DNA from: Arthrobacter sp. EM1
GTDB taxonomy: Bacteria; Actinomycetota; Actinomycetes; Actinomycetales; Micrococcaceae
DNA length: 64,000 nucleotides
Assembly (NCBI RefSeq): GCF_029964055.1
Contig: NZ_CP124836.1
Location: forward strand, 3,782,001-3,846,000
Direction of reading: 5' to 3'
Every line of letters begins with the position of its first letter. Position 1 is the first letter of the stretch. A program made the position numbers and the translations under genes. This document shows positions 7,416 through 15,406 of this stretch, piece after piece. The notes below the pieces were generated by a model that was given only the letters and a program-made list of their open reading frames with translations, searched no databases and was not told where the DNA came from.

Positions 7416-9449
7416 TCAGACGGTTGCGGGGACCAGTTCTACCGTATCAACGGTCTTCCTGACGGCCCAGCGCTTGAGTGCCAGGACGGACAGCGCCGTA
7501 ATAATGGTGCCGACGATGATTGCCACAACAAACATCAGGAAGTTGTCGATCGCGAAGAAGACAAAGAGTCCGCCGTGCGGGGCCTTGGATCCGACGCCGG
7601 CGGCCATGGAGATGGCGCCGGTGACGGCACCGCCGAGCATGCTCGCCGGGATCACGCGCAGCGGGTCGGCGGCGGCGAAGGGGATGGCGCCTTCGGAGAT
7701 GAAGGAGGCGCCCAGCAACCACGCGGCCTTGCCGTTTTCGCGCTCAGCCAGGCTGAAGCGCTGCTTGTCCAGGACGGTGGCGAGTGCCATTGCCAGCGGC
7801 GGAACCATGCCCGAGGCCATCACGGCTGCCATGATCTGCCACGGGGCCTGGTTGGTGATCGTGGCGGCACCGAGACCGGCGACGGCGAAGGAGTAAGCAA
7901 CCTTGTTTACCGGTCCGCCCAGGTCGAAGCACATCATCAGACCGAGGATGATGCCGAGGACAACAGCGCTGGCACCGGTCAGGCCGGAAAGCCAGTCATT
8001 AAGGCCGGCGGTGATGCCGGCTATCGGGCCGCCCAGGACCAGGAACATTAGCCCCGATGCCACGAGGGACGCAACCAGCGGGATAATCACAACAGGCATC
8101 AGGCCGCGCAGCCAGCGGGCGACCTGGATTTGGCCGATCACATGGGCGATGTAGCCTGCGAGCAGGCCGCCGACGATGCCGCCAAGGAAGCCGGCACCCA
8201 TAAATCCGGCGACTGCACCGGCAACGAAGCCCGGGGCGATACCGGGCCGGTCAGCGATGGCGTAAGCGATGTAGCCGGCCAGGGCCGGTACCAGGAAGCC
8301 CAGTGAGAGGGCGCCGATCTTGAACAGGACGGCGCCGAGGTAGGCGCCAAGCGGGCCCCATGCGTTGTCCGGGAATTCCGTGGGCAGGTTGAAGATGCTG
8401 TTGTCCACAACGATGGCATCGGCATACTGGGTGATGAGGTACCCGCCCATTAGGAAGCCAAGCGCGATCAGCAGGCCGCCGCCGGCCACAAACGGGATCA
8501 TGTAGCTGACGCCGGTCAGCAGCGCTTTCTTCAGCTTCTGCCCAATGTGCTCACCTTTTTCCTCGGCCTCGTTCTGTGCCTGTTCCTCCGCGCCGAAGTG
8601 CGGGACCCGGCGGGCGTTGGGGTTCTCTGCGGCCGCGAGGGCCTCATGGACCATCTTTTCCGGCTCGTCGATGCCGCGTTTGACGGGGGCGTTGATAACC
8701 GGCAGGCCGGCGAAGCGCTCCTTGCCTCGGACATCCACGTCGACGGCGAAGATGACGGCGTCGGCTGCGGCGATCACTGCCGGATCCAGCGGCTTTGCCC
8801 CTGAAGATCCTTGGGTCTCCACCTGCAGGTCCACGCCGATTTCCTTGGCCGCGGCCACAAGCGAATCGGCGGCCATGTAGGTGTGGGCGATGCCGGTGGG
8901 GCAGGCAGTGACAGCGACAAGGCGCTTGGGGCGGGAAGCTCCGGTCCCGGTCGGGGCGCCGCTTACGGCCGGTGCCGGTGCGGAGTGGGCGGCAGGCTTA
9001 TCGGCAAGGGCGCCTTCGACGAGCCCGACGACCTCGGCCGCCGAACCGGCGTCGCGCAGGGCCTGGGTGAAGTCCTTTTTGATCAGGGAGCGGGCCAGCT
9101 TGGAGAGCAGCTTGAGGTGTTCCTGGTCCGCACCATCGGGGGCCGCAATGAAGAAGATGAGGTCCGCGGGGCCGTCCTTGGCGCCGAAGTCGACGGACTG
9201 GGAGAGCCGAGCCATCACCAGGGTGGGTTCGGTCACCGCCGTCGAACGGCAATGCGGGATGGCGATGCCGCCCGGAACCCCGGTGGCGGTCTTCTGTTCC
9301 CGGGCGAAGGCGTCGGCGAAGAGGCCTTCCACCTCGGTGGCGCGACCGTTGGCGGCGACTTTGCCTGCCAGGTGCCGGATCACGGCTTCGGGCGAGTCGC
9401 CCAGGTTCTGGTCGAGCTCGACCAGTTCGGTAGTAATGAGCGCAGTCAC
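7416..9449 (-). CDS. fruA: PTS fructose-specific enzyme IIABC
   Basis: The protein (about 677 aa) imports fructose and phosphorylates it to fructose 1-phosphate. Domain order is EIIA (residues ~1-150, active histidine in GGIAIPHCRS), EIIB (~175-275, phosphocysteine in TACPTGIAHTYM) and EIIC (~315-670, about ten membrane segments, with FISEGAIPFAA as a conserved loop). The start is GTG at 9447-9449, with GAAGG 7 nt upstream; it follows the fruK stop after a 2-nt gap, which suggests translational coupling. All catalytic residues are present. The single-chain ABC layout is the common actinobacterial type. Confidence 0.95.
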   Translation of the reverse strand: MTALITTELVELDQNLGDSPEAVIRHLAGKVAANGRATEVEGLFADAFAREQKTATGVPGGIAIPHCRSTAVTEPTLVMARLSQSVDFGAKDGPADLIFFIAAPDGADQEHLKLLSKLARSLIKKDFTQALRDAGSAAEVVGLVEGALADKPAAHSAPAPAVSGAPTGTGASRPKRLVAVTACPTGIAHTYMAADSLVAAAKEIGVDLQVETQGSSGAKPLDPAVIAAADAVIFAVDVDVRGKERFAGLPVINAPVKRGIDEPEKMVHEALAAAENPNARRVPHFGAEEQAQNEAEEKGEHIGQKLKKALLTGVSYMIPFVAGGGLLIALGFLMGGYLITQYADAIVVDNSIFNLPTEFPDNAWGPLGAYLGAVLFKIGALSLGFLVPALAGYIAYAIADRPGIAPGFVAGAVAGFMGAGFLGGIVGGLLAGYIAHVIGQIQVARWLRGLMPVVIIPLVASLVASGLMFLVLGGPIAGITAGLNDWLSGLTGASAVVLGIILGLMMCFDLGGPVNKVAYSFAVAGLGAATITNQAPWQIMAAVMASGMVPPLAMALATVLDKQRFSLAERENGKAAWLLGASFISEGAIPFAAADPLRVIPASMLGGAVTGAISMAAGVGSKAPHGGLFVFFAIDNFLMFVVAIIVGTIITALSVLALKRWAVRKTVDTVELVPATV

Positions 9450-9451
9450 TG

Positions 9452-10438
9452 TCAATCCTTCGTCAGGGCCGTGATGGTTACGGCGTTGGGGGTGGTTTGG
9501 TGGACTGCCGGGACTGTGGAGCCCGGCAGCGAAGCGGCGGCGGCACCGTGTGCCACAGCCTGGCGGAGACAATCGGCCGGGGCGGCGCCCTGGCTGGAAG
9601 CGAGCAGGTAACCGGCCAGTGACGAATCGCCGGCGCCTACCGTGCTCACCGCGGTGACCGGCGGATGCGTGGCCAGCCACGCGCCGTCGGCCGTGACGAG
9701 CACCGCACCCTTGGAGCCGAGTGTTGCCAGCACGGCACCGACTCCGGATCGCACGACGGCGGAAGCGGCCGCCGCGGCCGCCCCCGGATCCGCTTCGAGT
9801 TCCTCGGCGGACTTGTGCGTGGCGAACCCGGCTGCGGCAGCCAGTTCCACCAGTTCCTCGGCATTGGGTTTGATGAGATCCGGTTTCCCCAGCGCATCGC
9901 CGCAGATCGCGGCGGCGAGCGGTTCGCCGGAGGAGTCCACGGCGACAAGGGGAGCCTCTTTGCCGTGATCCATGCTGCGCAGCCGCCGGGTGACGGTGGC
10001 GTAGAAGTTGGCCGGGACCCCGGGTGGGAGCGATCCTGCCAGGACAACCCAGCTGGCTCCCCGGGAGTGGTCCAGGAGCAGCCCGATCAGGGCTTCCTGC
10101 TGGTCCGCACTCAGCGCCGGTCCGGGTTCGTTGATCTTGGTGGTCACGCCGCCGGGTTCGGTGAGCGCCACGTTGCTGCGCAGCGGCTCTCCGATGGGGA
10201 GGGCGGCGAATGGGACGTCGACTTCGCGGAGACCGGCGAGGACGGGGTCCGCCTCGGCGCCCGGGAGCACTGCGACGGTCTTCAGCCCGGAGGCGACCAG
10301 GGCGCGGGAGACGTTTACGCCCTTGCCGCCGGATTCCTGCCGGACGGAGACGGCGCGCTGGACTTCGCCGCGGACCAGGGGTCCCGGCAGTGCCACGGTG
10401 CGGTCCAGGCTTGGGTTGGCGGTCAGGGTGACAATCAT
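9452..10438 (-). CDS. fruK: 1-phosphofructokinase
   Basis: This PfkB-family kinase (328 aa) converts fructose 1-phosphate to fructose 1,6-bisphosphate and so feeds the product of the upstream PTS into glycolysis. The family marks are visible: GGKGVNVSRAL near residue 38 for substrate binding and STVGAGDSSLAG around residue 262, with the catalytic base aspartate. Its ATG overlaps the stop of the regulator gene (ATGA at 10435-10438), and the EII gene follows 2 nt after its own stop. The setting separates it from other PfkB sugar kinases. Confidence 0.94.
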   Translation of the reverse strand: MIVTLTANPSLDRTVALPGPLVRGEVQRAVSVRQESGGKGVNVSRALVASGLKTVAVLPGAEADPVLAGLREVDVPFAALPIGEPLRSNVALTEPGGVTTKINEPGPALSADQQEALIGLLLDHSRGASWVVLAGSLPPGVPANFYATVTRRLRSMDHGKEAPLVAVDSSGEPLAAAICGDALGKPDLIKPNAEELVELAAAAGFATHKSAEELEADPGAAAAAASAVVRSGVGAVLATLGSKGAVLVTADGAWLATHPPVTAVSTVGAGDSSLAGYLLASSQGAAPADCLRQAVAHGAAAASLPGSTVPAVHQTTPNAVTITALTKD

Positions 10439-11238
10439 GCGACCACTACCTCCACTCCGGCATCCGCGAGGGCGTCGGCCAGGTCCTGGCCGGGTTTCGT
10501 GTCAGTGATCAAAGTGTCCAGATCTTTCAACGAGGCGAACTGGACCAGGGTTTCGGCATCCAGCTTGGAGGAATCAGCGAGCACCACTATGCGGCGGGCT
10601 GAATGGACGAAGGCGGCTTTGACAGCGGCTTCTTCAGGATCGGGGGTGCTCAGCCCGAAGGCTGCGTGGATGCCGTTGGTGCCGATGAAAGCGATATCCG
10701 GGCGGATCCTGCGGGCGGCTTCCACCGTGGACTGGCCGACGGCGGCCTGGGTGATTCCGCGGACCCTGCCGCCAAGCAGGTGCAAGGCGATGCCGGCCTC
10801 ACCGGAGAGCTTTGCCGCGACGGGCAGCGAGTGGGTGATGACCACGAGTTCCGCGCCGGGTGCTGCAGCGGCTGACGTCGCTGCAGTCCGCGCGGCCAGG
10901 CGGTCGGCGAGGGTCTCGGTGGTGGAGCCGGCGTCGATCAGGATGCTGCCGGTTCGGTTTTCCGGGATCAGTGCGAGGGCCGCTTCGGCGATCCGGGTCT
11001 TTTCCGGTTGCCGCTGGTCGGCGCGGACCAGGATGCTTTCTTCGCTGGTGCTGAAGCGGTCCGGGGAGACGGCGCCGCCGTGTACCCGGCGCACACTGCC
11101 GGCGGATTCGAGGGCGGCCAGGTCCCGGCGGACGGTTTCGGTGGTGATGCTGAAACGCTCGGCGAGGTCCGTGACGCTGGCACGGCCGCTGGCAACAATG
11201 AGCCCCACGATCAGCTGTTGGCGTTCCTCGGCGAACAC
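10435..11238 (-). CDS. DeoR-family transcriptional regulator of the fructose operon
   Basis: This 267-residue protein has an N-terminal winged helix (VTDLAERFSITTETVRRDLAAL, DeoR type, shown in two parts: VTDLAERF and TTETVRRDL) and the HGGA hinge. A sugar-phosphate-sensing C-terminal domain follows, with ILIDAGSTTETLA and FIGTNGIHAAFGLST. Family members release DNA when a phosphosugar binds; here the likely effector is fructose 1-phosphate or the bisphosphate. The start is GTG at 11236-11238, preceded by AGGGAG. As first gene of the operon it probably controls its own promoter through the inverted repeat found upstream. Confidence 0.9.
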   Translation of the reverse strand: MFAEERQQLIVGLIVASGRASVTDLAERFSITTETVRRDLAALESAGSVRRVHGGAVSPDRFSTSEESILVRADQRQPEKTRIAEAALALIPENRTGSILIDAGSTTETLADRLAARTAATSAAAAPGAELVVITHSLPVAAKLSGEAGIALHLLGGRVRGITQAAVGQSTVEAARRIRPDIAFIGTNGIHAAFGLSTPDPEEAAVKAAFVHSARRIVVLADSSKLDAETLVQFASLKDLDTLITDTKPGQDLADALADAGVEVVVA

Positions 11239-11311
11239 TGGCTCTCCCTTGCGTCAGTACTGCGGACCTCCCCCGCACTTCCGTGATTACCATCACAATG
11301 AAGTGGAGTTG

Positions 11312-11346
11312 ATTGACTTTATCTGTGAATATGTGGCTTTGTCAAT
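11312..11346. promoter_or_regulatory. Candidate operator of the fructose operon
   Basis: ATTGAC (11312-11317) and GTCAAT (11341-11346) form a perfect 6-bp inverted repeat around an AT-rich centre. It brackets the promoter hexamers of the leftward operon, a good place for repression by the DeoR-type protein. Confidence 0.5.
11318..11345 (-). promoter_or_regulatory. Promoter of the fructose PTS operon
   Basis: Reading leftward, a consensus -35 TTGACA (11345-11340), a 16-nt spacer and GATAAA (11323-11318) form a good housekeeping-sigma promoter. It lies about 80 nt before the regulator's GTG start. Confidence 0.6.
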
Positions 11347-11497
11347 GAAAAACAACATGAACACAGAAATGTCCCGTACGCGGCCGATGGGCATGCCCAG
11401 TTTTCGGATCGAGGAGTGGGCATATCTGGACTATGTCCATCCGTGGGGCCGGGCGCAGGGCATGTCCGCCGCCGGGCCCGGGCGCGGGGCATGCGCA

Positions 11498-11532
11498 GGG
11501 GTAGGGGTAGGGGTAGAGGTAGCGGGTAGGGG
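11498..11532 (+). repeat. G-rich GGGGTA repeat, G-quadruplex candidate
   Basis: Five G-runs (GGGG at 11498, 11504 and 11510, GGG at 11524, GGGG at 11529) are spaced by short TA or TA-rich loops on the plus strand. The leftward complement reads as a Pro-Leu repeat frame, which I do not take as coding. The surrounding 340 bp between the fructose promoter and the next terminator holds no other gene. Confidence 0.6.
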
Positions 11533-11607
11533 TGGAGACGGGTTCGGCCGGTGTTCACGCACGGGACGGTGCGCGTGCTGGAAGGGCGGGAAGGGCCATA
11601 CAACGGC

Positions 11608-11649
11608 CGACGCCGGGCCGGGCCCGGTAAAGGGTTCGGCCCGGCGTCG
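11608..11649 (-). terminator. Terminator after the DUF6458 gene
   Basis: A perfect 12-bp stem (11608-11619 with 11638-11649) lies 35 bp past the stop of the leftward gene at 11684. Confidence 0.55.
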
Positions 11650-11683
11650 GGTGGCTTATGCGGTGCGCGGCGGCGCGCTCGGA

Positions 11684-11947
11684 CTAGATGCCGGCGTCGC
11701 GGCTTTCGTTCCGGGTGATGGTCTCGCCGGTATTGGGGTCCACAACGGAGCGTGTCTCGCTGACCCGGCGGGTGCGGCTGCGCCCTGGTGAGGCCAGGAC
11801 CAGGGAAGCGATCAGCCCGATGACACCGACCGCCATCAGGATGTAGCCGATCATGGTCTGGTCCACATTGGGGATCAGGCCGGGGGTGATGGCCCAGGCG
11901 AGGATGGCGCCGAGGGCGATGAGGAAAATGGCGGAACCGATTCTCAT
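11684..11947 (-). CDS. DUF6458 family small membrane protein
   Basis: This 87-residue protein begins MRIGSAIFLIALGAILAWAI and has two membrane helices (about residues 4-22 and 33-52) joined by a short outer loop with a VDQTMIGYILM segment. A charged, Arg-rich cytoplasmic tail ends in TGETITRNESRD. This layout matches the DUF6458 family of actinobacteria, whose function is unknown. AAGGAG lies before the ATG. It seems monocistronic and ends at its own terminator. Confidence 0.75.
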   Translation of the reverse strand: MRIGSAIFLIALGAILAWAITPGLIPNVDQTMIGYILMAVGVIGLIASLVLASPGRSRTRRVSETRSVVDPNTGETITRNESRDAGI

Positions 11948-12187
11948 GACTTGCTCCTTGTGTCCGGTCGGACGGTTAAGTATTGCTAAGCATGCTGTCC
12001 AGCGTCAGGCTACAGCCCGGTGCGTGTTGTTTCAACGATCTCATTGACGCCACTCCGGCCAGTTTTCGCACGTAGTCTTGAAGCGTCCGCTGCGGCCGGC
12101 CAGATACGTGCCGCCGTTTACCGCACTGCCGCACCAGCCCCGCACCCCGGCGGGTTACGCAACGTGCCTCACAGAAATCCGGTGCCC

Positions 12188-13408
12188 ATGCTTACAGCTT
12201 TCCCCAGAGTCGTCGTCACCGGACTGGGAGCAGTGACTCCCGTCGGTGCGACGGCGGCCGAGACCCGGGCCGCGTTGCTGGCCGGGCGCTCAGGAATCGC
12301 GGCACTTGAGGATGACTGGGCGCAGGAGCTTCCGGTCCGGATGGCGGGCCGGGCGGACGTTGATGTTCCCGCGCTGCTCTCCACCCCGGAATATAAGAGG
12401 ATGGACCGGTGCGGGCACCTCGCGCTGATTGCGGCCCGGGAAGCGTGGGCGCAGGCAGGCCGTCCCGCAGCCGACCCGGAACGCCTGGCCGTGGTGATCG
12501 GATCCGGCTATGGCGGCCTGGACACAACCCTGGAGCAGGCCCGGGCCCTTGATGCCCGCGGGCCGCGGCGCGTCTCCCCGCACACGCTGACCCGGATCAT
12601 GACCAACGCGCCCGCGGCCTGGGTGTCCATGGATGTCGGCGCCAAAGGCGGGGCGCGCACCCCGGTGAGCGCCTGTGCCTCCGGGGCGGAAGCCATCTCC
12701 CAGGCGGCAGACATGATCCGTGCCGGGACAGCGGATGTTGTGATTGCCGGCGGCGTGGATTCCTGCATCAACGGCCTCATCATCAGCGGCTTCGCCCAAA
12801 TTCGGGCCCTGTCCACCCGCAACGGAGACCCGGAGTCCGCTTCGCGGCCGTTCGACCGGGACCGGGACGGATTCGTACTGGCGGAGGGCGCCGCGATCCT
12901 GGTCCTGGAACGCGAAGACCACGCCCGCGCCCGGGGAGCGGAAGTGCTCGGTGTCGTGGCCGGAACTGCTGTGACATCCGACGCCGTCGACATCGTCGCC
13001 GCCGATCCGGTCATGCAGCGGCGGGTGATGGAAAAGGCCATCGCCGCCGCCGGCCTTGGTGCCGGAGACATCGGGCTGGTCCATGCCCACGCGACCTCCA
13101 CCCCGGTCGGCGATCGCCTGGAAGCCGACGCGATCAGGGCCGTACTTGGAAACCAGGTGCCCGTTACCTCCACAAAATCCCTCACCGGGCACCTCCTTGG
13201 CGGCGCAGGCGCCCTCGGCGCCGTCGTCCTGATCCAGGCGCTGAAAACCGGGGACTTTCCGGGGTCCGGCAACCTTGACCAACCCGACGACGGGATCGAC
13301 CTGAACCTTCTGCGGAAAACGGTGGCAGGCCAGGGAGCCAGGGCGGGCATCGCCAACGCCTTCGGATTCGGCGGTCACAGCACCGCCTTGGTGATCACCG
13401 AAAGCTAG
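12188..13408 (+). CDS. Beta-ketoacyl-ACP synthase (KAS II type)
   Basis: A thiolase-fold condensing enzyme of about 406 residues that extends acyl-ACP with malonyl-ACP. The N-terminus RVVVTGLGAVTPVG, the active-site cysteine in PVSACASGAEA, the first histidine in HAHATSTPVGD and the second in STKSLTGHLLGGAGA are all present, so the Cys-His-His triad is complete. The C-terminus NAFGFGGHSTALVI is standard. No acyl carrier protein or other FAS gene is nearby, so it may be an accessory synthase. The start is uncertain: no clear ribosome site precedes the ATG at 12188, and a GTG two codons earlier is possible. Confidence 0.88.
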   Translation: MLTAFPRVVVTGLGAVTPVGATAAETRAALLAGRSGIAALEDDWAQELPVRMAGRADVDVPALLSTPEYKRMDRCGHLALIAAREAWAQAGRPAADPERLAVVIGSGYGGLDTTLEQARALDARGPRRVSPHTLTRIMTNAPAAWVSMDVGAKGGARTPVSACASGAEAISQAADMIRAGTADVVIAGGVDSCINGLIISGFAQIRALSTRNGDPESASRPFDRDRDGFVLAEGAAILVLEREDHARARGAEVLGVVAGTAVTSDAVDIVAADPVMQRRVMEKAIAAAGLGAGDIGLVHAHATSTPVGDRLEADAIRAVLGNQVPVTSTKSLTGHLLGGAGALGAVVLIQALKTGDFPGSGNLDQPDDGIDLNLLRKTVAGQGARAGIANAFGFGGHSTALVITES

Positions 13409-13411
13409 GCT
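13406..13411 (+). promoter_or_regulatory. -10 hexamer TAGGCT, leaderless start of the hydrolase gene
   Basis: TAGGCT is followed by 6 nt and then the ATG at 13418; it overlaps the stop codon of the upstream ketoacyl synthase gene. There is no Shine-Dalgarno. Confidence 0.45.
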
Positions 13412-13417
13412 GTTGCG

Positions 13418-14044
13418 ATGGAGCGCGTCCTCTGGTCCAAACCGGAACACGAACGCGACGGGACCCCGTTGCTGGTCATGATGCACGGCTACGGCCGGGA
13501 TGAATCCCGGATGGTGAAACTCTTTGGCAGCCTGCCGTCCGGGTTCAGTTGCGCGGCGCTCCGTGGCCCCAAGGAGATCGGCGACGGGTACGGCTGGTTC
13601 CTGCTGGACTACTTCCTGACCCATGACTTCGCTGACGTCATCGCTGCCGCCAATGCCGTGTTCAGCTGGATCGAATCAGTCAGGTCCCAACACACCAGCG
13701 TCAGCCTGCTCGGCTACTCGCAGGGCATGGCCATGGCCACGACGCTGCTCCGGTTGCGGCCGGCGGAGTTCCGCGCCGCCGTCGGGCTGTCAGGATTTGT
13801 GCTGGACAACGAACTCCTGGCGATGAGCGAATCGTTCGAGTCCCGGCCGCCCTTCTTCTGGGGCCGGGACCGGGATGACCTGGTGATAAACGCCGCCGCC
13901 GCGGAGCACACCGAGGAGTGGCTCCACGAGCACACACAGCTCACGGCGAGGACCTACCCGGGAACGGGCCACGCCATTTCGGCCGCGGAACTGGTGGACG
14001 TCAGCGCGTTCCTCCGCCACTATGTGCTGAACCCGGGAAGCTGA
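13418..14044 (+). CDS. Alpha/beta hydrolase, phospholipase/carboxylesterase family
   Basis: This 208-residue serine hydrolase resembles the YpfH/carboxylesterase-2 group. An oxyanion-hole motif VMMHGYGRDE lies near residue 20, the nucleophile is in LLGYSQGMAMA near residue 100, and the histidine is in PGTGHAISAAEL close to the end; the acid is probably in the WGRDRDDLVI region. It is expected to be a cytoplasmic esterase of short or medium acyl esters; the natural substrate is unknown. It begins 9 bp after the ketoacyl synthase gene, yet has its own leaderless-type -10 box, so it may be expressed alone or with it. Confidence 0.85.
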   Translation: MERVLWSKPEHERDGTPLLVMMHGYGRDESRMVKLFGSLPSGFSCAALRGPKEIGDGYGWFLLDYFLTHDFADVIAAANAVFSWIESVRSQHTSVSLLGYSQGMAMATTLLRLRPAEFRAAVGLSGFVLDNELLAMSESFESRPPFFWGRDRDDLVINAAAAEHTEEWLHEHTQLTARTYPGTGHAISAAELVDVSAFLRHYVLNPGS

Positions 14045-14118
14045 CTCCGCCCGCGGCGGAACCCCGCGTGGGGTGGCGATAGTGCCAAAGGTCCTTTTAT
14101 CCAATTGCGCGCCAATTT

Positions 14119-14132
14119 TGTAAGCGCTTACA
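14119..14132. promoter_or_regulatory. Perfect 14-bp LacI-family operator (cre-like)
   Basis: The palindrome TGTAAGCGCTTACA with its CG centre fits the general LacI/GalR operator pattern and the cre consensus TGWAARCGYTWNCA. It lies 450 bp before the HAD/GH65 pair and 85 bp before the LacI remnant, so it marks the old or present control site of this sugar locus. Confidence 0.75.
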
Positions 14133-14189
14133 CTCAACGTGGGCCGTATTTCTGGCCGTCAACTGACTTCAGGGGGAAGAAAGGGCTGA

Positions 14190-14405
14190 GCCCTGTGTTG
14201 CAGGCTAAGGCGCCGCGTCACCGTCGAGGACGTCGGCGCACTCTCCGGATTTTCCATCTGCACCGACTCCCGCAGCTTCGAAAACCGCCGGGCGCCCTTC
14301 GGGAGGTATCCGATCCCGGCGCCCCACGGCCGTGCAGCAATTGAAGGGCTCCACCGCCCTGGAGTTCCAAAACCCCGTCACGCCAGCTGCTGGAGACCAA
14401 ACTGA
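14190..14405 (+). pseudogene. Remnant of a LacI-family regulator DNA-binding domain
   Basis: In this open frame, RVTVEDVGALSGFSICTDSR (from 14214) aligns with the LacI helix-turn-helix pattern VT-EDVA-LAG-S-ATVSR. The later piece RAAIEGLHRP matches the hinge-helix pattern R-AIEELGYRP. Key turns are altered (Asp where TVSR needs Val, FENRRAP instead of LNN), there is no ATG or GTG start, a TGA lies at 14187-14189, and a stop at 14403 ends the frame without any effector-binding domain. The residue match is seen directly; the reading as a decayed regulator of the HAD/GH65 pair is inference. The rest of the 525-bp gap holds only the operator upstream. Confidence 0.6.
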
Positions 14406-14569
14406 CGGCGGGCCAGCGCACCCGCCGGCGTTGAACGGCGCCCGGTTGCGACCGGGAAGCCCCGCGATCTACAGCGCCGGGGCCCCGTTCCGGCCCGCCC
14501 CCTTAAAACGCCGGCCCCGGCCTGCCGGTCCACCGTCTGAAAAATGCCGTCTGAAAGGACAACCGAACC

Positions 14570-15307
14570 ATGACTGAGCTTTCCAACAGCACCCCGTCGA
14601 GCTGGGCCGGGGCGTCTGCCATCCTCTTTGACCTCGACGGCGTCCTGACCCCAACCGCGATTGTGCACGAGCGCGCCTGGCGCGAACTTTTTGACGGCTA
14701 CCTCCAGTCCGTTCCCGGGGCCGCCGCCTACCGCGCAAGCGACTATTTCGACCACATCGACGGCAAACCCCGTTTCGATGGCGTCCGGGACTTCCTCGCC
14801 TCCCGCGACATCGTCCTGCCGGAAGGCCCGCTGGAGGACGAGCCGGAGCACAACACCGTCCACGGCCTGGGTAACCGCAAAAACCAGGTCTTTAACGACA
14901 TCGTCGCCGCCGGCGGGGTTCGGCCCTACGCAGGCTCCGTGCGGTTCGTCGACGCGGCACTGGCCCGCGGGCTGAAGCTCGCCGTCGTCTCCTCCTCCCG
15001 CAACGCCCCGGCGGTGCTCAAGGCCGCCGGACTTTCGGATTACTTCCCGGTAGTGGTCGACGGGGTCGTCGCCGTGGCCGAGGGCCTGCCCGGCAAGCCC
15101 AGCCCGGCGACCTACGAATATGCCGCCCGGTTGCTGGGCCTGCCCAGCGACGAGTGCGTTGTGGTCGAGGATGCCGTGTCCGGCGTCCAATCCGGCCGGG
15201 CCGGGAACTTCCATTCGGTGATCGGCGTGGACCGCGGGGCAGGCCGGCAGACCCTGCTGGCCGCCGGAGCCACGCTCGTCGTCAACGACCTCGACGAGCT
15301 GCTCTAG
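14570..15307 (+). CDS. HAD hydrolase, beta-phosphoglucomutase-like
   Basis: This 245-residue HAD enzyme has the nucleophile loop FDLDGVLTPT near residue 20, a helical cap (about 35-110), motif II in LAVVSSSRNAP, the lysine in GKPSPATY and the acidic pair in VVVEDAVSGV. It probably converts beta-glucose 1-phosphate to glucose 6-phosphate. The partner GH65 gene starts about 100 bp downstream on the same strand, which supports that role: the phosphorylase makes beta-glucose 1-phosphate and this protein passes it to glycolysis. Cap residues typical of this branch (KNQVFNDIV) are present. A second copy of the same pair occurs as a fused gene at the right end of the window. Confidence 0.87.
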   Translation: MTELSNSTPSSWAGASAILFDLDGVLTPTAIVHERAWRELFDGYLQSVPGAAAYRASDYFDHIDGKPRFDGVRDFLASRDIVLPEGPLEDEPEHNTVHGLGNRKNQVFNDIVAAGGVRPYAGSVRFVDAALARGLKLAVVSSSRNAPAVLKAAGLSDYFPVVVDGVVAVAEGLPGKPSPATYEYAARLLGLPSDECVVVEDAVSGVQSGRAGNFHSVIGVDRGAGRQTLLAAGATLVVNDLDELL

Positions 15308-15406
15308 CCCGTCACCCTTCCGTCCCGACCAGGACGCTGCAAGGCCCTGCAAGACCGCACAAAAAACCTCTCATCAGCAGCCTTTTTACCGCCTGAAGGA
15401 TAAACC

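Noticed and set aside
11319..11603. A frame with a Pro-Leu repeat opposite the GGGGTA tract
   Set aside because: The repeat is explained by the DNA tract; no ribosome site or family supports it.
9665..11791. A 708-codon rightward frame across the fructose operon
   Set aside because: It runs opposite to fruK and the DeoR gene and ignores the promoter and stops of that operon; no motif is seen.
14045..14118. ACCCC-GCGT-GGGGT hairpin as terminator of the hydrolase gene
   Set aside because: The stem is only 5 bp with no U-tract, too weak to call.
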